Below are positions 17,180-25,907 of a stretch of 64,000 nt of DNA, piece after piece. How positions within the stretch are numbered: position 1 is the stretch's first letter; each line of letters begins with the position of its first letter. A program made the translations under genes and the position numbers. This DNA is from Kineosporiaceae bacterium (GTDB lineage Bacteria; Actinomycetota; Actinomycetes; Actinomycetales; Kineosporiaceae). The stretch lies in NCBI GenBank assembly GCA_016713225.1, contig JADJPO010000001.1:992001-1056000 (forward strand). Reading direction: 5' to 3'. The notes below the pieces were generated by a model, which was given only the letters and a program-made list of their open reading frames with translations, ran no database searches and was not told the origin of the DNA.

Positions 17180-17887
17180 ATGAGCCCGCATCCGCGGTAC
17201 CCCGAGCGGCCCCGCAGGCCGGCGTTCCTGCCGCCGGCGGCCGCTGATTCCTACCTGGGTGCCGTTGATCCCGCCCAACGCATCGAGGCCGCCCACGCCA
17301 CGGCCGAGGCACTGGTGCGCCACGGCCGCGACGGGGACGACGAGCGCACGGCCCGGTTGGTGGCCCTGGCGGACGAGCACGGCATCGACGAGATGGCCCA
17401 CCTGTGGGCCGACCGCCCCGCCGACACCCTGCCGGGCGCCCTGTGGCGCCTCTATGCGCTGCGAGCCGGCATCCGTCGCGACCCGGTCGACATGGCCCGC
17501 GCGTTCGAGGCGGGCCGACACCGGGCTCCGGTGCACGAGGCGGTGGCCGGCGTCGGTGAGCCGCCCGGCCCGGACGAGGTACGCACCGTTGCGGACGCCG
17601 TCCTGGCCGGCGCATTCACCGGTGACCTCGGCGTGGCCCTGGAGCGGGCAGCCGCCTTCTGCCGGGTGGTCTCCATCGGGTGGGCGCTGCTGGCCGATTC
17701 CCTCGATGACCCGCTGGATCCGTGGCGTGCTGCCGCGGCAGACCTGGCGGCCGATCCGGCGACGCCGTCCACCCCGGTGCCGGTGACCCCCGCTGCGGGG
17801 CTGACCCGACGTGCCGCCGATCTGCTGCGTACCGGCGTCCAACTCGAACTCGCCGCGACCCGCTGGCGTGAGGGTGGACTGAACTGA
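17180..17887 (+). CDS. Conserved actinobacterial protein of unknown function
   Basis: A 235-residue, mainly helical, soluble protein without signal or membrane segments. It has the pattern of a protein found widely in actinobacteria: a Pro-rich start, DSYLGAVDPAQRIEAAHATA, then HLWADRPADTLPGALWRLY and AVLAGAFTGDLGVALERAAAFCRV. The biochemical role is not known to me. ATG 17180 is preferred because upstream codons show no conserved features. It is followed by a 289-bp non-coding stretch with several hairpins. Confidence 0.7.
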   Translation: MSPHPRYPERPRRPAFLPPAAADSYLGAVDPAQRIEAAHATAEALVRHGRDGDDERTARLVALADEHGIDEMAHLWADRPADTLPGALWRLYALRAGIRRDPVDMARAFEAGRHRAPVHEAVAGVGEPPGPDEVRTVADAVLAGAFTGDLGVALERAAAFCRVVSIGWALLADSLDDPLDPWRAAAADLAADPATPSTPVPVTPAAGLTRRAADLLRTGVQLELAATRWREGGLN

Positions 17888-17945
17888 CCGCGTGGCCCGA
17901 CTGTCGATTTCTCAAGACTTCGGGGAACATGGACGACGGTGACCG

Positions 17946-18116
17946 TGTTGGTTGCCACTGGTGACACTCCTCCGGGGGTCTCACCGGGCGTCGATCCGCG
18001 GTAGCCCCGGGTCCCATGAAAAGCCGCTTCGAGCGGCCGTTGCACCGAGAGGTGCTCCCGGTTCGACGCCTGGCAGTGCGGCTCGCCGCCCCGGCCATGC
18101 GCCGGGGCGGCGGTCT
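17946..18116. other. Non-coding stretch with several stable hairpins
   Basis: Three clear stems lie in series: GCCGC-TTCGA-GCGGC, GCACC-GAGA-GGTGC, and CGCCGCCCCGG with CCGGGGCGGCG around 18090-18116. A GGTTCGA motif lies between the second and third. It may be the leader or terminator zone before the phosphoesterase gene, or a small RNA. It fits no RNA family I can name, and no tRNA can be folded from it. Confidence 0.35.
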
Positions 18117-18176
18117 GCTCTGGCCATCGGGGCGGCGACCTGCCCACGACTCGACCACCTGAATCGGTGAATCCGC

Positions 18177-19910
18177 ATGGACCACGCAGCCGGCACCGCC
18201 GACGCAGCCGACGCAGCCGACGACCCCGTCGGCACCGTCGGCCCCGTCGGTACCGGTTCGGCCGCGGTCTCTGCCCGGATCCGGGCACGCACGAGAGCGC
18301 GCCGCCAGGCCTGGCGAGCCCTGGGGATGATCGTGGTGGTGCTGCTCGGCTCGGCCATCGGCGCCGCGCTGGCGCCCTCGGTGACCACGCACGTCGGGCC
18401 GCTCGAGGCGGAGATCCGGGTCCGTCCCAGCGTGGGCGGGGGCGTTCGGGTGCTGTTGCCGCCGGCGGGTGAGGTCTCCTTCGCCACGCATTGGACGCCG
18501 GTGGCGGTGACCGTCAACGTGGTCACCGTCGACCTGAACCAGGCCCGCACGCTGCTCGGCTCGCCCTCCGCGGTCCGTGACCTCGGGGCCGCCGCGCCCC
18601 AGGACCTGCGCGCCGCCACGCTGAAGGCGGCAGGACTGACGGCGGCATCGGCCCTGATCGGGGCGGGGACGTTGTCGGGGCTGATCTACCGGGGGCGCTG
18701 GCGACGTACCGCCTACTCGATGCTCGGCGTCCTCGGCCTGTTGACCGCCGTCTCGGGCGGCACCGTGCTCGTCTTCGACGCCGATCGGTTCGCCGAGCCC
18801 CGGTTCGCCGGCCTGTTGAGCCAGGCCCCCTACGTTGCGGGCGAGGCGGGCAGTCTGGCGCAGCGGTTGGAGAACTACCGGGCCGGCGTCGCCGACATCG
18901 TGCAGGGCGTGACCACCCTGTACGCCATGAGCGGGGACCTGCCTGTGGTCCCGCCCTCGACCGGGGGCCCGGACGACGTGGTGACGGTGCTGCACGTCAG
19001 CGACCTGCACCTCAACCCGCTCGGCTTCGATCTGGTGCAACGCCTGGTGCGCGACTTCCGGGTACAGGTGGTGGTCGATTCCGGCGACATCACCACCTGG
19101 GGCTCCTCGGTCGAGTCGGCCACGTTGTCGTGGATCGGCGAGCTGAAGGTGCCGTACGTGTTCGTGCGCGGCAACCACGACTCGCGCAGCACCCAGGCAC
19201 TCATTGCCTCCTTCCCCAATGCCGTGGTGCTGGACGGCACCGTGCAGGAGGTCGCCGGCCTGCGGTTCGCCGGGATCGGCGACCCGGTGTTCACCCCGGA
19301 CGGCGCCCGGCGGGTCCCGCCCCCCGTCCGGGGCAGCGTTGAGCCCACTCCGGCCGGGGCGATTCCGTCGGGTCCGACGATCACGGCGACCGGTGGCTCC
19401 TCGCAGATCCAGGTGGAGGCCGGGATCCGGCTGGCGCAGGTGATCACGGCGTGGAACCAGGCGCATCCGACCACTCCGGTGGACGTCGCCGTGGTGCACG
19501 AGCCCTATTCCGTTCCACCGTTGCGGGGCACGGTGCCGTTGGTGCTCGACGGGCACTTCCACTCCCGCCACGTCGAGCTGGACGAGGCCACGGGCACCCG
19601 GGAGATGCGCGAGGGATCGACCGGTGGTGCCGGGATCTCGGCCGATTTCCAGGCCATCCGGGACGGCAACCCGCTGCCCCTCGAGGCCACGCTGCTCTAT
19701 GTGGCCCGATCGGGAGAGCGGGCCGGGCAGGTACTGGCCTACGACGAGGTGACGGTGGGTGGCTTCGGGCTCGCCTCGGCCTCGGTGGAGCGCACCGTCG
19801 TCCGGAGCGAGGCGCCGTCCGACGACGGCTCCACACCGGATACCGCACCGAGCACGCCGGCGGCACTCGGTGCCGCCGAGCCCGCCACACCGTCGCGGCG
19901 GGGCCGGTAG
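18177..19910 (+). CDS. Membrane-anchored metallophosphoesterase
   Basis: A 577-residue calcineurin-like phosphoesterase. After an acidic start, membrane segments lie near 50-70, 155-175 and 180-205. The metallophosphoesterase core follows from about 265 with VSDLHLN (metal 1), DSGDITTWG, RGNHDS and DGHFHSRHV, the complete two-metal ligand set. The catalytic domain is therefore probably extracytoplasmic. Substrates in this group range from nucleotides to lipids and cannot be assigned. Its 3' end carries the promoter of the DUF47-PiT pair. Confidence 0.85.
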   Translation: MDHAAGTADAADAADDPVGTVGPVGTGSAAVSARIRARTRARRQAWRALGMIVVVLLGSAIGAALAPSVTTHVGPLEAEIRVRPSVGGGVRVLLPPAGEVSFATHWTPVAVTVNVVTVDLNQARTLLGSPSAVRDLGAAAPQDLRAATLKAAGLTAASALIGAGTLSGLIYRGRWRRTAYSMLGVLGLLTAVSGGTVLVFDADRFAEPRFAGLLSQAPYVAGEAGSLAQRLENYRAGVADIVQGVTTLYAMSGDLPVVPPSTGGPDDVVTVLHVSDLHLNPLGFDLVQRLVRDFRVQVVVDSGDITTWGSSVESATLSWIGELKVPYVFVRGNHDSRSTQALIASFPNAVVLDGTVQEVAGLRFAGIGDPVFTPDGARRVPPPVRGSVEPTPAGAIPSGPTITATGGSSQIQVEAGIRLAQVITAWNQAHPTTPVDVAVVHEPYSVPPLRGTVPLVLDGHFHSRHVELDEATGTREMREGSTGGAGISADFQAIRDGNPLPLEATLLYVARSGERAGQVLAYDEVTVGGFGLASASVERTVVRSEAPSDDGSTPDTAPSTPAALGAAEPATPSRRGR

Positions 19911-19913
19911 CGT
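19908..19913 (+). promoter_or_regulatory. -10 element TAGCGT, predicted leaderless start of DUF47 gene
   Basis: TAGCGT overlaps the stop of the phosphoesterase gene and is followed by 7 nt and GTG 19921. Confidence 0.45.
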
Positions 19914-19920
19914 CACCGTC

Positions 19921-20541
19921 GTGATGTTCCGCTTGCGCCGCGACGAGTCATTGCTGGGTGAGGCGTTGTCGGAGTGTGCCCGGCACCTCGCCGCGGCGGC
20001 GCATCACCTGGCTGCCGCGCTGGACAGCGACCCGGAGGCGCGCACCGCCGCCGTTCGGCGGCTGCAAGAGACCGACCGGAACGCCGAGGACGCCGCCCAC
20101 GCGGTGTTGCGTGGCCTGGCCGCCTCGTTCGTCACACCCTTCGACCGGGCCGACATCTTCCGGCTGAGTTGGGCCATGCGTCGGGCCGCCGCCCGGACCG
20201 ATGCCGTCGGGGACACCTTCGAGGTGCTGCGGCTGGGCGACCTGCCCCCGCGCACCGCCGAGTTGGTGCAACTCGTGGTGCGGGCGACCGAGATCATCGC
20301 CGCCGCGGTGCCGCGGCTGGGTGATCCGGGCAACCTGGCCACGCCGTGGGTGGACCTGACGGTGTTGGTCAAGCAGGCAGGTCAACTGCACCGTCGGCTG
20401 CTGCTCGACATCACCACGACGATCTCCGAGCCGACGCTGTTGATGCGCCATGTCGAGGCCGCTACCAGTTTGCGTCGGTTGATCGATGCGGTCGACTCCG
20501 TTGCCGATGCCCTGCAGACCGTCGTGGTGACGGAGAGCTGA
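19921..20541 (+). CDS. DUF47/PhoU-like regulator of PiT phosphate transporter
   Basis: A 206-residue, all-helical protein of the DUF47 (PhoU-like) family. Such proteins normally accompany low-affinity phosphate transporters and are thought to control them. Charged amphipathic helices with acidic clusters (EDAAHAVLRGLAASFVTPFDRADI) match the family pattern. GTG 19921 or ATG 19924 starts it. The PiT gene begins 4 bp after the stop, so the two are co-transcribed. I recall the same pair next to pst genes in Streptomyces. Confidence 0.88.
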   Translation: MMFRLRRDESLLGEALSECARHLAAAAHHLAAALDSDPEARTAAVRRLQETDRNAEDAAHAVLRGLAASFVTPFDRADIFRLSWAMRRAAARTDAVGDTFEVLRLGDLPPRTAELVQLVVRATEIIAAAVPRLGDPGNLATPWVDLTVLVKQAGQLHRRLLLDITTTISEPTLLMRHVEAATSLRRLIDAVDSVADALQTVVVTES

Positions 20542-20544
20542 TCG

Positions 20545-21534
20545 GTGGAGGCCACGCTGGTCGTGCTGGTGGTGTTCGCCGGCGTCGCCTACGCCTGGAT
20601 GAACGGCATGCACGATGCCGCCAACGCCGTGGCGACGTCCCTCGGGACCGGGGCGTTGACTCCCCGGGTGGCGCTACCGATGTCGGCCCTGCTCAACGTC
20701 GTGGGAGCCGTGCTCGGGGTGCGCCTGGCCGAGACCTTCGGCCTCGGTCTGGTCGCGGTTCCGGTGCACGGGCCCGGACCGTCCGTGATCCTGCAGGCCC
20801 TGGTCTGTGCCTTCGGGTGGAACCTGGTGACCTGGTGGTTCGGATTGCCCTCCTCGTCGTCCCATGCGCTGATCGGTGCGCTGGCGGGGGCAGGGTTCGC
20901 CGCGGGTCTGCAGGTCGACTGGGAGCTGTTGACGATCTGGCTCGCGCTGCCCCTGGTCATTTCGCCCGTACTCGGGTTTCTCGGTGCCTGGCTGCTGATG
21001 ATCGTGGTGTTACGGGTGTTCCGCGATGCGGCTCACGAGCGGGCGATCCAGGGGTTTCGCATGGCCCAGTCGGTGACCGCGGCAACCATGTCCGTCGGGC
21101 ACGGCCTGCAGGACGGGCAGAAGACCATGGGCGTGATCGCCCTGGCACTGGGTGCGGGGGCGAGCACCGGCGCGGTCACCCCCACCTGGCTGCAACTGCT
21201 GGTCGCCGGCGCCCTGGGCCTGGGAACCCTGGCCGGGGGGTGGCGGATCATCCGGACACTCTCGCGACGGATCGTCCGGATGACCCCGGCGACCGGCTTC
21301 GCCGCCGAGAGCGTCGCCTCGGCCATGCTGTACGCCTCGGCGGGCCTGGTCGGCATCCCGGTGTCGTCGACCCACACCGTGACGGCCTCGATCATGGGCG
21401 CCGGGGCGAGCGGAGGCCTGCGCGCCATCCGGTGGGGGACGGCGCGCCGGATCGTGCTCGCCTGGGTGGCTACTCCGGTGGTGACGTTCGCGCTCGCGGC
21501 GGCGTCGGTGGGTGCAGGACGGCTGGCCACCTGA
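20545..21534 (+). CDS. PiT-family inorganic phosphate transporter
   Basis: A 329-residue low-affinity phosphate:cation symporter with about ten membrane segments. The two inverted PiT signatures are present: the GMHDAANAVATSLGTGAL region near 15 and the SSTHTVTASIMGAG region near 270, each with the Asn or Ser/Thr residues used for phosphate binding. It starts with GTG 20545. With DUF47 it supplies phosphate when the element is plentiful, complementing the adjacent high-affinity Pst system. Confidence 0.93.
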   Translation: MEATLVVLVVFAGVAYAWMNGMHDAANAVATSLGTGALTPRVALPMSALLNVVGAVLGVRLAETFGLGLVAVPVHGPGPSVILQALVCAFGWNLVTWWFGLPSSSSHALIGALAGAGFAAGLQVDWELLTIWLALPLVISPVLGFLGAWLLMIVVLRVFRDAAHERAIQGFRMAQSVTAATMSVGHGLQDGQKTMGVIALALGAGASTGAVTPTWLQLLVAGALGLGTLAGGWRIIRTLSRRIVRMTPATGFAAESVASAMLYASAGLVGIPVSSTHTVTASIMGAGASGGLRAIRWGTARRIVLAWVATPVVTFALAAASVGAGRLAT

Positions 21535-21580
21535 GGGCGCCGGTCGGGTGCAGGCGCAGGCGCAGCCGACGTCCTGGGGC

Positions 21581-22357
21581 TCAGCCGAATCGGCCGCTGA
21601 TGTAGTCCTCGGTGGCCTTGACGCTCGGGGTGCTGAAGATGACCTTGGTGTCGCCGATCTCGACCAGTTTGCCCGGCTTCCCGGTGGCGGCGAGGTTGAA
21701 GAACGCCGTCTGGTCGCTGACCCGTGCGGCCTGCTGCATGTTGTGGGTCACGATCACAATGGTGTAGTCCTGTTTGAGTTCGTCGATCAGGTCCTCGATC
21801 GCCAGCGTCGAGATGGGGTCCAGGGCCGAGCAGGGCTCGTCCATCAGCAGCACCTGGGGACGCACCGCGATGGCGCGGGCGATGCACAGTCGTTGCTGCT
21901 GACCGCCGGACAGGCCGGCGCCGGGCTTGGCCAATCGGTCCTTGACCTCGTCCCACAGGTTCGCGCCGCGCAGCGAGGCTTCGGCGGCCTCGTCCAGCAC
22001 CGATGACTTCTTGACTCCGTTGAGCCGCAGGCCGGCCACGACGTTGTCGTAGATCGACATGGTCGGGAACGGGTTCGGACGCTGGAACACCATGCCGATG
22101 GTGCGGCGCACCGTGACCGGATCGACCGAGCCGGCGTACAGATCCTGGCCGTCCAAGGTGATCCGACCCTCGATGCGCCCGCCGGGGATCACCTCGTGCA
22201 TCCGGTTCAGCGAGCGCAGGACGGTGGACTTGCCGCAGCCCGAGGGGCCGATGAACGCGGTCACCGACTTGGGTTGCACGGTCATGCTCACGCCCTCGAC
22301 GGCCTTGAAGGTGCCGTAGAAGATGTCGAGATCGTCGATGTCGATGCGCTTGGCCAT
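21581..22357 (-). CDS. pstB: Phosphate ABC transporter ATP-binding protein PstB
   Basis: A 258-residue ATPase of the high-affinity phosphate importer. Walker A is GPSGCGKST near 34, signature LSGGQQQRLCIARA near 150, Walker B VLLMDEPCSALDP near 170 and the switch His lies in VTHNMQQA. The sequence matches PstB over its full length, including NPFPTMSIYDNV. It is the last gene of pstSCAB, 61 bp after pstA. It is controlled in practice by PhoU and RegX3, both encoded later in the window. Confidence 0.96.
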   Translation of the reverse strand: MAKRIDIDDLDIFYGTFKAVEGVSMTVQPKSVTAFIGPSGCGKSTVLRSLNRMHEVIPGGRIEGRITLDGQDLYAGSVDPVTVRRTIGMVFQRPNPFPTMSIYDNVVAGLRLNGVKKSSVLDEAAEASLRGANLWDEVKDRLAKPGAGLSGGQQQRLCIARAIAVRPQVLLMDEPCSALDPISTLAIEDLIDELKQDYTIVIVTHNMQQAARVSDQTAFFNLAATGKPGKLVEIGDTKVIFSTPSVKATEDYISGRFG

Positions 22358-22418
22358 GGGTTTCGCCTTCGGGGGATGAGGTGGCGGAGGGCTGGGTCGG
22401 GTGTCGAGGCGGGACGAG

Positions 22419-23375
22419 TCAGGACCGCACGGCGCCGAAGCGGGCGATGAGTCGCCCGGTCAGATTGAGCAGCAGCACGAGCAGGATGAGGGTGAGCGCG
22501 GCGGCCCACATGCGCTCCACGGCCGAGTCGATACCGGTCTCGGTGCGGTCCTGGTTGATCATCGTCGGCAACGTCGGCATGTAGCCGGAGAACAGATTGG
22601 TCGCGATGTTCTTGGTGTAGGGGCCGAGGATGAGCAACGGCGCCGTCTCGCCCATCACCCGGGCCAGGCCGAGCAGGATGCCGGTGATGATGCCCGAGAA
22701 GGCTGTGGGCAACACGACTCTGGTGATGGTGATCCACCGAGGCACCCCGAGGGCGAGGGAGGCCTCGCGCAGTTCGTTGGGCACCAGCTTGAGCATCTCC
22801 TCGGTGGAGCGCACCACCACCGGGATCATCAACAACACCAACGCCAGGCTCACGGCGAACCCGACCCGCTGCAGCCCGAAGGTGGTCACCCACACGGCGT
22901 AGATGAACAGAGCAGCCACGATCGACGGCACCCCGGACAGGATGTCGACCATGAACGAGATCGTCCTGGCGAGCTTGCCGCGGCCGTACTCCACCAGGTA
23001 GATCGCGGTGAACACGGCGATCGGCACCGAGATCGCCGCGGTGACGGCGGCCTGGATCAGGGTGCCCTGAATGGCATGGACGGCGCCGCCGCCGACGTCG
23101 GCCGCGTTGATGTTGCGCTGCGAATGGGTCCACCAGGTGCTGGTCGCCAGGAGGCCGATGCCCTGGGACACCACCGTCCACAGGATCCAGACCAGGGGGA
23201 TCAGTGCCGTGCCGAACGCACCCCAGGCGACGACCCGGGCGAGACGGTCGCGCAGCGCTCGCGCCGCGTCGGTGCCCCGGCCGTCGAGCCGGGGCGAGCG
23301 TTCGCGCTCGGCGTCCACGTCGGAGGACACGAGTTCGAGTCGGGAGGTGGTGAAGGGAATCTCTGCGGAAGTCAC
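22419..23375 (-). CDS. pstA: Phosphate ABC transporter permease PstA
   Basis: A 318-residue permease with six membrane segments and the EAA loop (ELREASLALGVPRWITITRVVLPTAFSGI). The N-terminus has about 50 soluble residues. GTG 23375 overlaps the pstC stop (GTGA), so translation is coupled; more upstream starts would run far into pstC. It forms the channel with PstC. Confidence 0.94.
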   Translation of the reverse strand: MTSAEIPFTTSRLELVSSDVDAERERSPRLDGRGTDAARALRDRLARVVAWGAFGTALIPLVWILWTVVSQGIGLLATSTWWTHSQRNINAADVGGGAVHAIQGTLIQAAVTAAISVPIAVFTAIYLVEYGRGKLARTISFMVDILSGVPSIVAALFIYAVWVTTFGLQRVGFAVSLALVLLMIPVVVRSTEEMLKLVPNELREASLALGVPRWITITRVVLPTAFSGIITGILLGLARVMGETAPLLILGPYTKNIATNLFSGYMPTLPTMINQDRTETGIDSAVERMWAAALTLILLVLLLNLTGRLIARFGAVRS

Positions 23376-24388
23376 TCGCTGAACGCCTTCCTGCGCTCGA
23401 TGACGATCCGGGCCAGGGCGTTCACCACGAAGGTGAGGGCGAACAGCACCAGGCCCGCGGCGATGAACGCGCCGGTCTTGGCGGGGGAGTCGAACTCGGC
23501 GGCGTTGTTGGCGATCCGGGAGGCGAACGTCTCGCCGCCGTTGAACACCGACCAGCTCCACGGACTACCCGTGGCGAGCGTCGACACGATGAAGGTGACG
23601 GCGATGGTCTCGCCCAGCGCCCGCCCGAGGGCGAGCATCGCGGCGCTGATCACGCCGGGGGTGCCGAAGGGCAGGACGGCGGTGCGGATCATCTCCCAGT
23701 GGGTGGCTCCCAGGGCGAGTGCGCCTTCCTTGTGCTGCGTCGGCGTCTGGGCGAAGACCTCTCGCGAGATCGCGGTGACGATCGGCAGGATCATCACCGC
23801 CAGGACCACCCCGATGAAGAAGAGGGTGCCACCGGTGATCCCGGTCGGCTCCAGCAGCGGGATCCGCCCCAGATGGCTGCTCAGAAACGTCTCGATCGGG
23901 GTGAACATCGGGCGGACGACGATGAGCCCCCACAGGCCGTAGACGATGGAGGGCACGGCCGCGAGCAGGTCGACCAGGGTGGCGGCCGGCCGGCTGAGCC
24001 AGCTCGGGGAGTACTCGGTGATGAACAGGGCGACCGCCACCCCGAGTGGGACGGCGAGCAGCATCGCGATCACCGAGGCGCTCACCGTCGTCCAGGCCAG
24101 GTCGGCGACGCCGAAACGTGGGTGATCGCCGTCGACGGTCCACTCGCGTGAGGTGAGGAAGTTCGCCTCGTTGCGGGCCAGCGCCGGGAGCGCCTGCGAG
24201 AGCAGAAACGCCCCGATCAGACTCACCAGTGCGACCACCAGGATTCCGGCACCGCGGGCGGTGCCGACGAAGACCACATCGGGCCACCGGCGGACGGCGG
24301 TGCCCACCGTCCCGGACGGCGTACCGCCCGGAACGGTGGGCCGCGGGCCACCCGCCGCGGCATACCGTGACGAGGCCTCGGATGCCAT
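23372..24388 (-). CDS. pstC: Phosphate ABC transporter permease PstC
   Basis: A permease of about 338 residues with six membrane segments and an EAA loop (EGALALGATHWEMIRTAVLP). ATG 24388 has GGGGG nine bases upstream; ATG 24406 and GTG 24415 are alternatives. The first 40 residues are Pro/Gly-rich and cytoplasmic. It lies 37 bp after pstS and is coupled to pstA. Confidence 0.93.
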   Translation of the reverse strand: MASEASSRYAAAGGPRPTVPGGTPSGTVGTAVRRWPDVVFVGTARGAGILVVALVSLIGAFLLSQALPALARNEANFLTSREWTVDGDHPRFGVADLAWTTVSASVIAMLLAVPLGVAVALFITEYSPSWLSRPAATLVDLLAAVPSIVYGLWGLIVVRPMFTPIETFLSSHLGRIPLLEPTGITGGTLFFIGVVLAVMILPIVTAISREVFAQTPTQHKEGALALGATHWEMIRTAVLPFGTPGVISAAMLALGRALGETIAVTFIVSTLATGSPWSWSVFNGGETFASRIANNAAEFDSPAKTGAFIAAGLVLFALTFVVNALARIVIERRKAFSE

Positions 24389-24425
24389 GGCCGGTTGCCC
24401 CCGCATCGCGCTCACGAGGACCCGC

Positions 24426-25547
24426 TCAGCCGATCGCGTCGATCGCGGCGGTGACCTTGCCCGCGACCTCGGTCGGCAGCGGGGCGTAGCCCAGCTTCTC
24501 GAGCCCGCCCTGGACCTCGGCGCCACCGAAGTGCTTCAGGAAGGCCTTGACGGCCTTGCCCTTGGCGGCGTCGCTGTACTTCGAGCAGACGATCTCGTAG
24601 GTGACCAGGTTGATCGGGTAGGCCCCGGGGGTCTTGGTCGCGTAGTCGAGCTCGAGGGACAGGTCGTTGCCGGTGCCCTTCTGCTTCGCTCCGCCGATCA
24701 TGGCGCCCACGGTGGCGCCGGTCAGTTCGACCGGTCCGCCACCGTTGTCGACCCAGGCGATGCCGAGGCCGTTCTGCTGGGCGTAGGACCACTCCACATA
24801 GGTCACGCCGCCCTTCTGCGCCTTGACCGCGCCGGCGACCCCAGCGGACTTCTCCTTGCCCTCGCCGGACGGGCCGTTCCACTTCTTGCCGGCCTCGAGG
24901 CCCCAGGACGTGCCTGCTGCGGCGGTGAGGTACTTCTGGAAGTTGTCCGTGGTGCCCGACTCGTCCGAGCGGAAGTAGACCTTGATGGGGTCGCTCGGCA
25001 GCGTCACGCCGGCGTTCAGGGCGGCGATCGCCGGGTCGTTCCAGGCCGTGATCTTTCCGGCGAAGATCTTGCCGGCGACGTCGGAGCTGAGGATCAGCTT
25101 GTCGACACCGGGCAGGTTGTAGGCGATGGCAACCGGGCCCGCAACCATGGGCAGGTTCCACGCCGGGGCCTTGCACGTCGCCGCGGCGGCGGTGGCCTCC
25201 TCGGGCTTGAGCGCCGAGTCCGAGCCGGCGAAGTCCACCTGCCCGGCCACGAACTGCTTGATGCCGGCGCCGGATCCGGTCGGGTTGTAGTTGATCGTCA
25301 CGTCGGCGCAGGCGCTCTGGAAGGAGGAGATCGCCGCTTCGATGGCGTTCTTCTGCGCCGAGGATCCCTCGGCCTTGAGCGTGCCCGACGGGCAGTCAGC
25401 GGCGGGGGCCGAGGCGGCCGAGGTGCCGCCGGCAGCAGATCCGGTCGTGGTGGAGCCGGTGGTGTTGGCGTCACTTCCGCAGGCCGCCAGGCCCAGGGTG
25501 CTGGTCATCGCGACCGCGGTGAACGCGAGGATGCGGGTCTTCGTCAC
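24426..25547 (-). CDS. pstS: Phosphate-binding lipoprotein PstS
   Basis: A 373-residue solute-binding protein. The signal peptide ends in LAAC with Cys23 as lipidation site, followed by a Gly/Ser/Thr linker. Phosphate-binding motifs include AEGSSAQKNAI, VDFAGSDSAL, FRSDESGTTDNFQ and VTYVEWSYA, as in other PstS. GTG 25547 has GAGGGA upstream. It is first in the pst operon, and a PHO-box-like direct repeat lies about 150 bp upstream. Confidence 0.96.
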   Translation of the reverse strand: MTKTRILAFTAVAMTSTLGLAACGSDANTTGSTTTGSAAGGTSAASAPAADCPSGTLKAEGSSAQKNAIEAAISSFQSACADVTINYNPTGSGAGIKQFVAGQVDFAGSDSALKPEEATAAAATCKAPAWNLPMVAGPVAIAYNLPGVDKLILSSDVAGKIFAGKITAWNDPAIAALNAGVTLPSDPIKVYFRSDESGTTDNFQKYLTAAAGTSWGLEAGKKWNGPSGEGKEKSAGVAGAVKAQKGGVTYVEWSYAQQNGLGIAWVDNGGGPVELTGATVGAMIGGAKQKGTGNDLSLELDYATKTPGAYPINLVTYEIVCSKYSDAAKGKAVKAFLKHFGGAEVQGGLEKLGYAPLPTEVAGKVTAAIDAIG

Positions 25548-25694
25548 GGGAATGCGTCCCTCTCGACGGGTATGTGTGGACTGGCCGCGACACTGCGGAC
25601 CGGGTGTCGGAGCCGAACCCGCGCCCACCCACCACGGCGGCGCGGGCCGGCTCCGAGGACGACGCTAGAGAGCCAGGGCAGCCGGTTGGATCGC

Positions 25695-25716
25695 GCGGCG
25701 TACACGGCAGGTGAAC
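25695..25716 (-). promoter_or_regulatory. PHO-box-like site upstream of pstS
   Basis: On the minus strand GTTCACCTGCC is followed directly by GTGTACGCCGC. The first 11-mer fits the PhoP/RegX3 direct-repeat unit (GTTCACC), the second more loosely. The position upstream of pstS is as expected. Confidence 0.45.
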
Positions 25717-25839
25717 CTCGGCGGTCGGTTCATCGACAGCGTTGTCACCGAATCGGGGCAGAGTGTGACCGATCTGGACGAGCGCGCCTGTGATCCGTCA
25801 CACAGCGTCGCCTGTCCGGTGCGGCGGGCGTGGCTGACG

Positions 25840-25907
25840 CTGATCGAGACGGCCGAGGGAGACGGCTGATCGAGACGGCTGAGCGAGACGGCTGAGCGAG
25901 CGAGACG
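25840..25907. repeat. 13-bp tandem repeat, five units
   Basis: Units of CTGAKCGAGACGG with one variant (CCGAGGGAGACGG) fill the space up to the stop of the mutT1-like gene. No coding role is seen. The rest of the 360-bp gap between pstS and this gene holds only the PHO-box-like site. Confidence 0.8.

Noticed and set aside
17953..18075. Possible class II tRNA (long variable arm, GGTTCGA)
   Set aside because: The span of about 120 nt is too long, the acceptor arms pair only with wobbles, the T-stem has a mismatch, and the loop triplet fits no long-arm tRNA.
17616..19916. Open frame of 766 codons on the - strand
   Set aside because: It is the shadow of the metallophosphoesterase and the preceding gene, which have clear motifs in the + frames.
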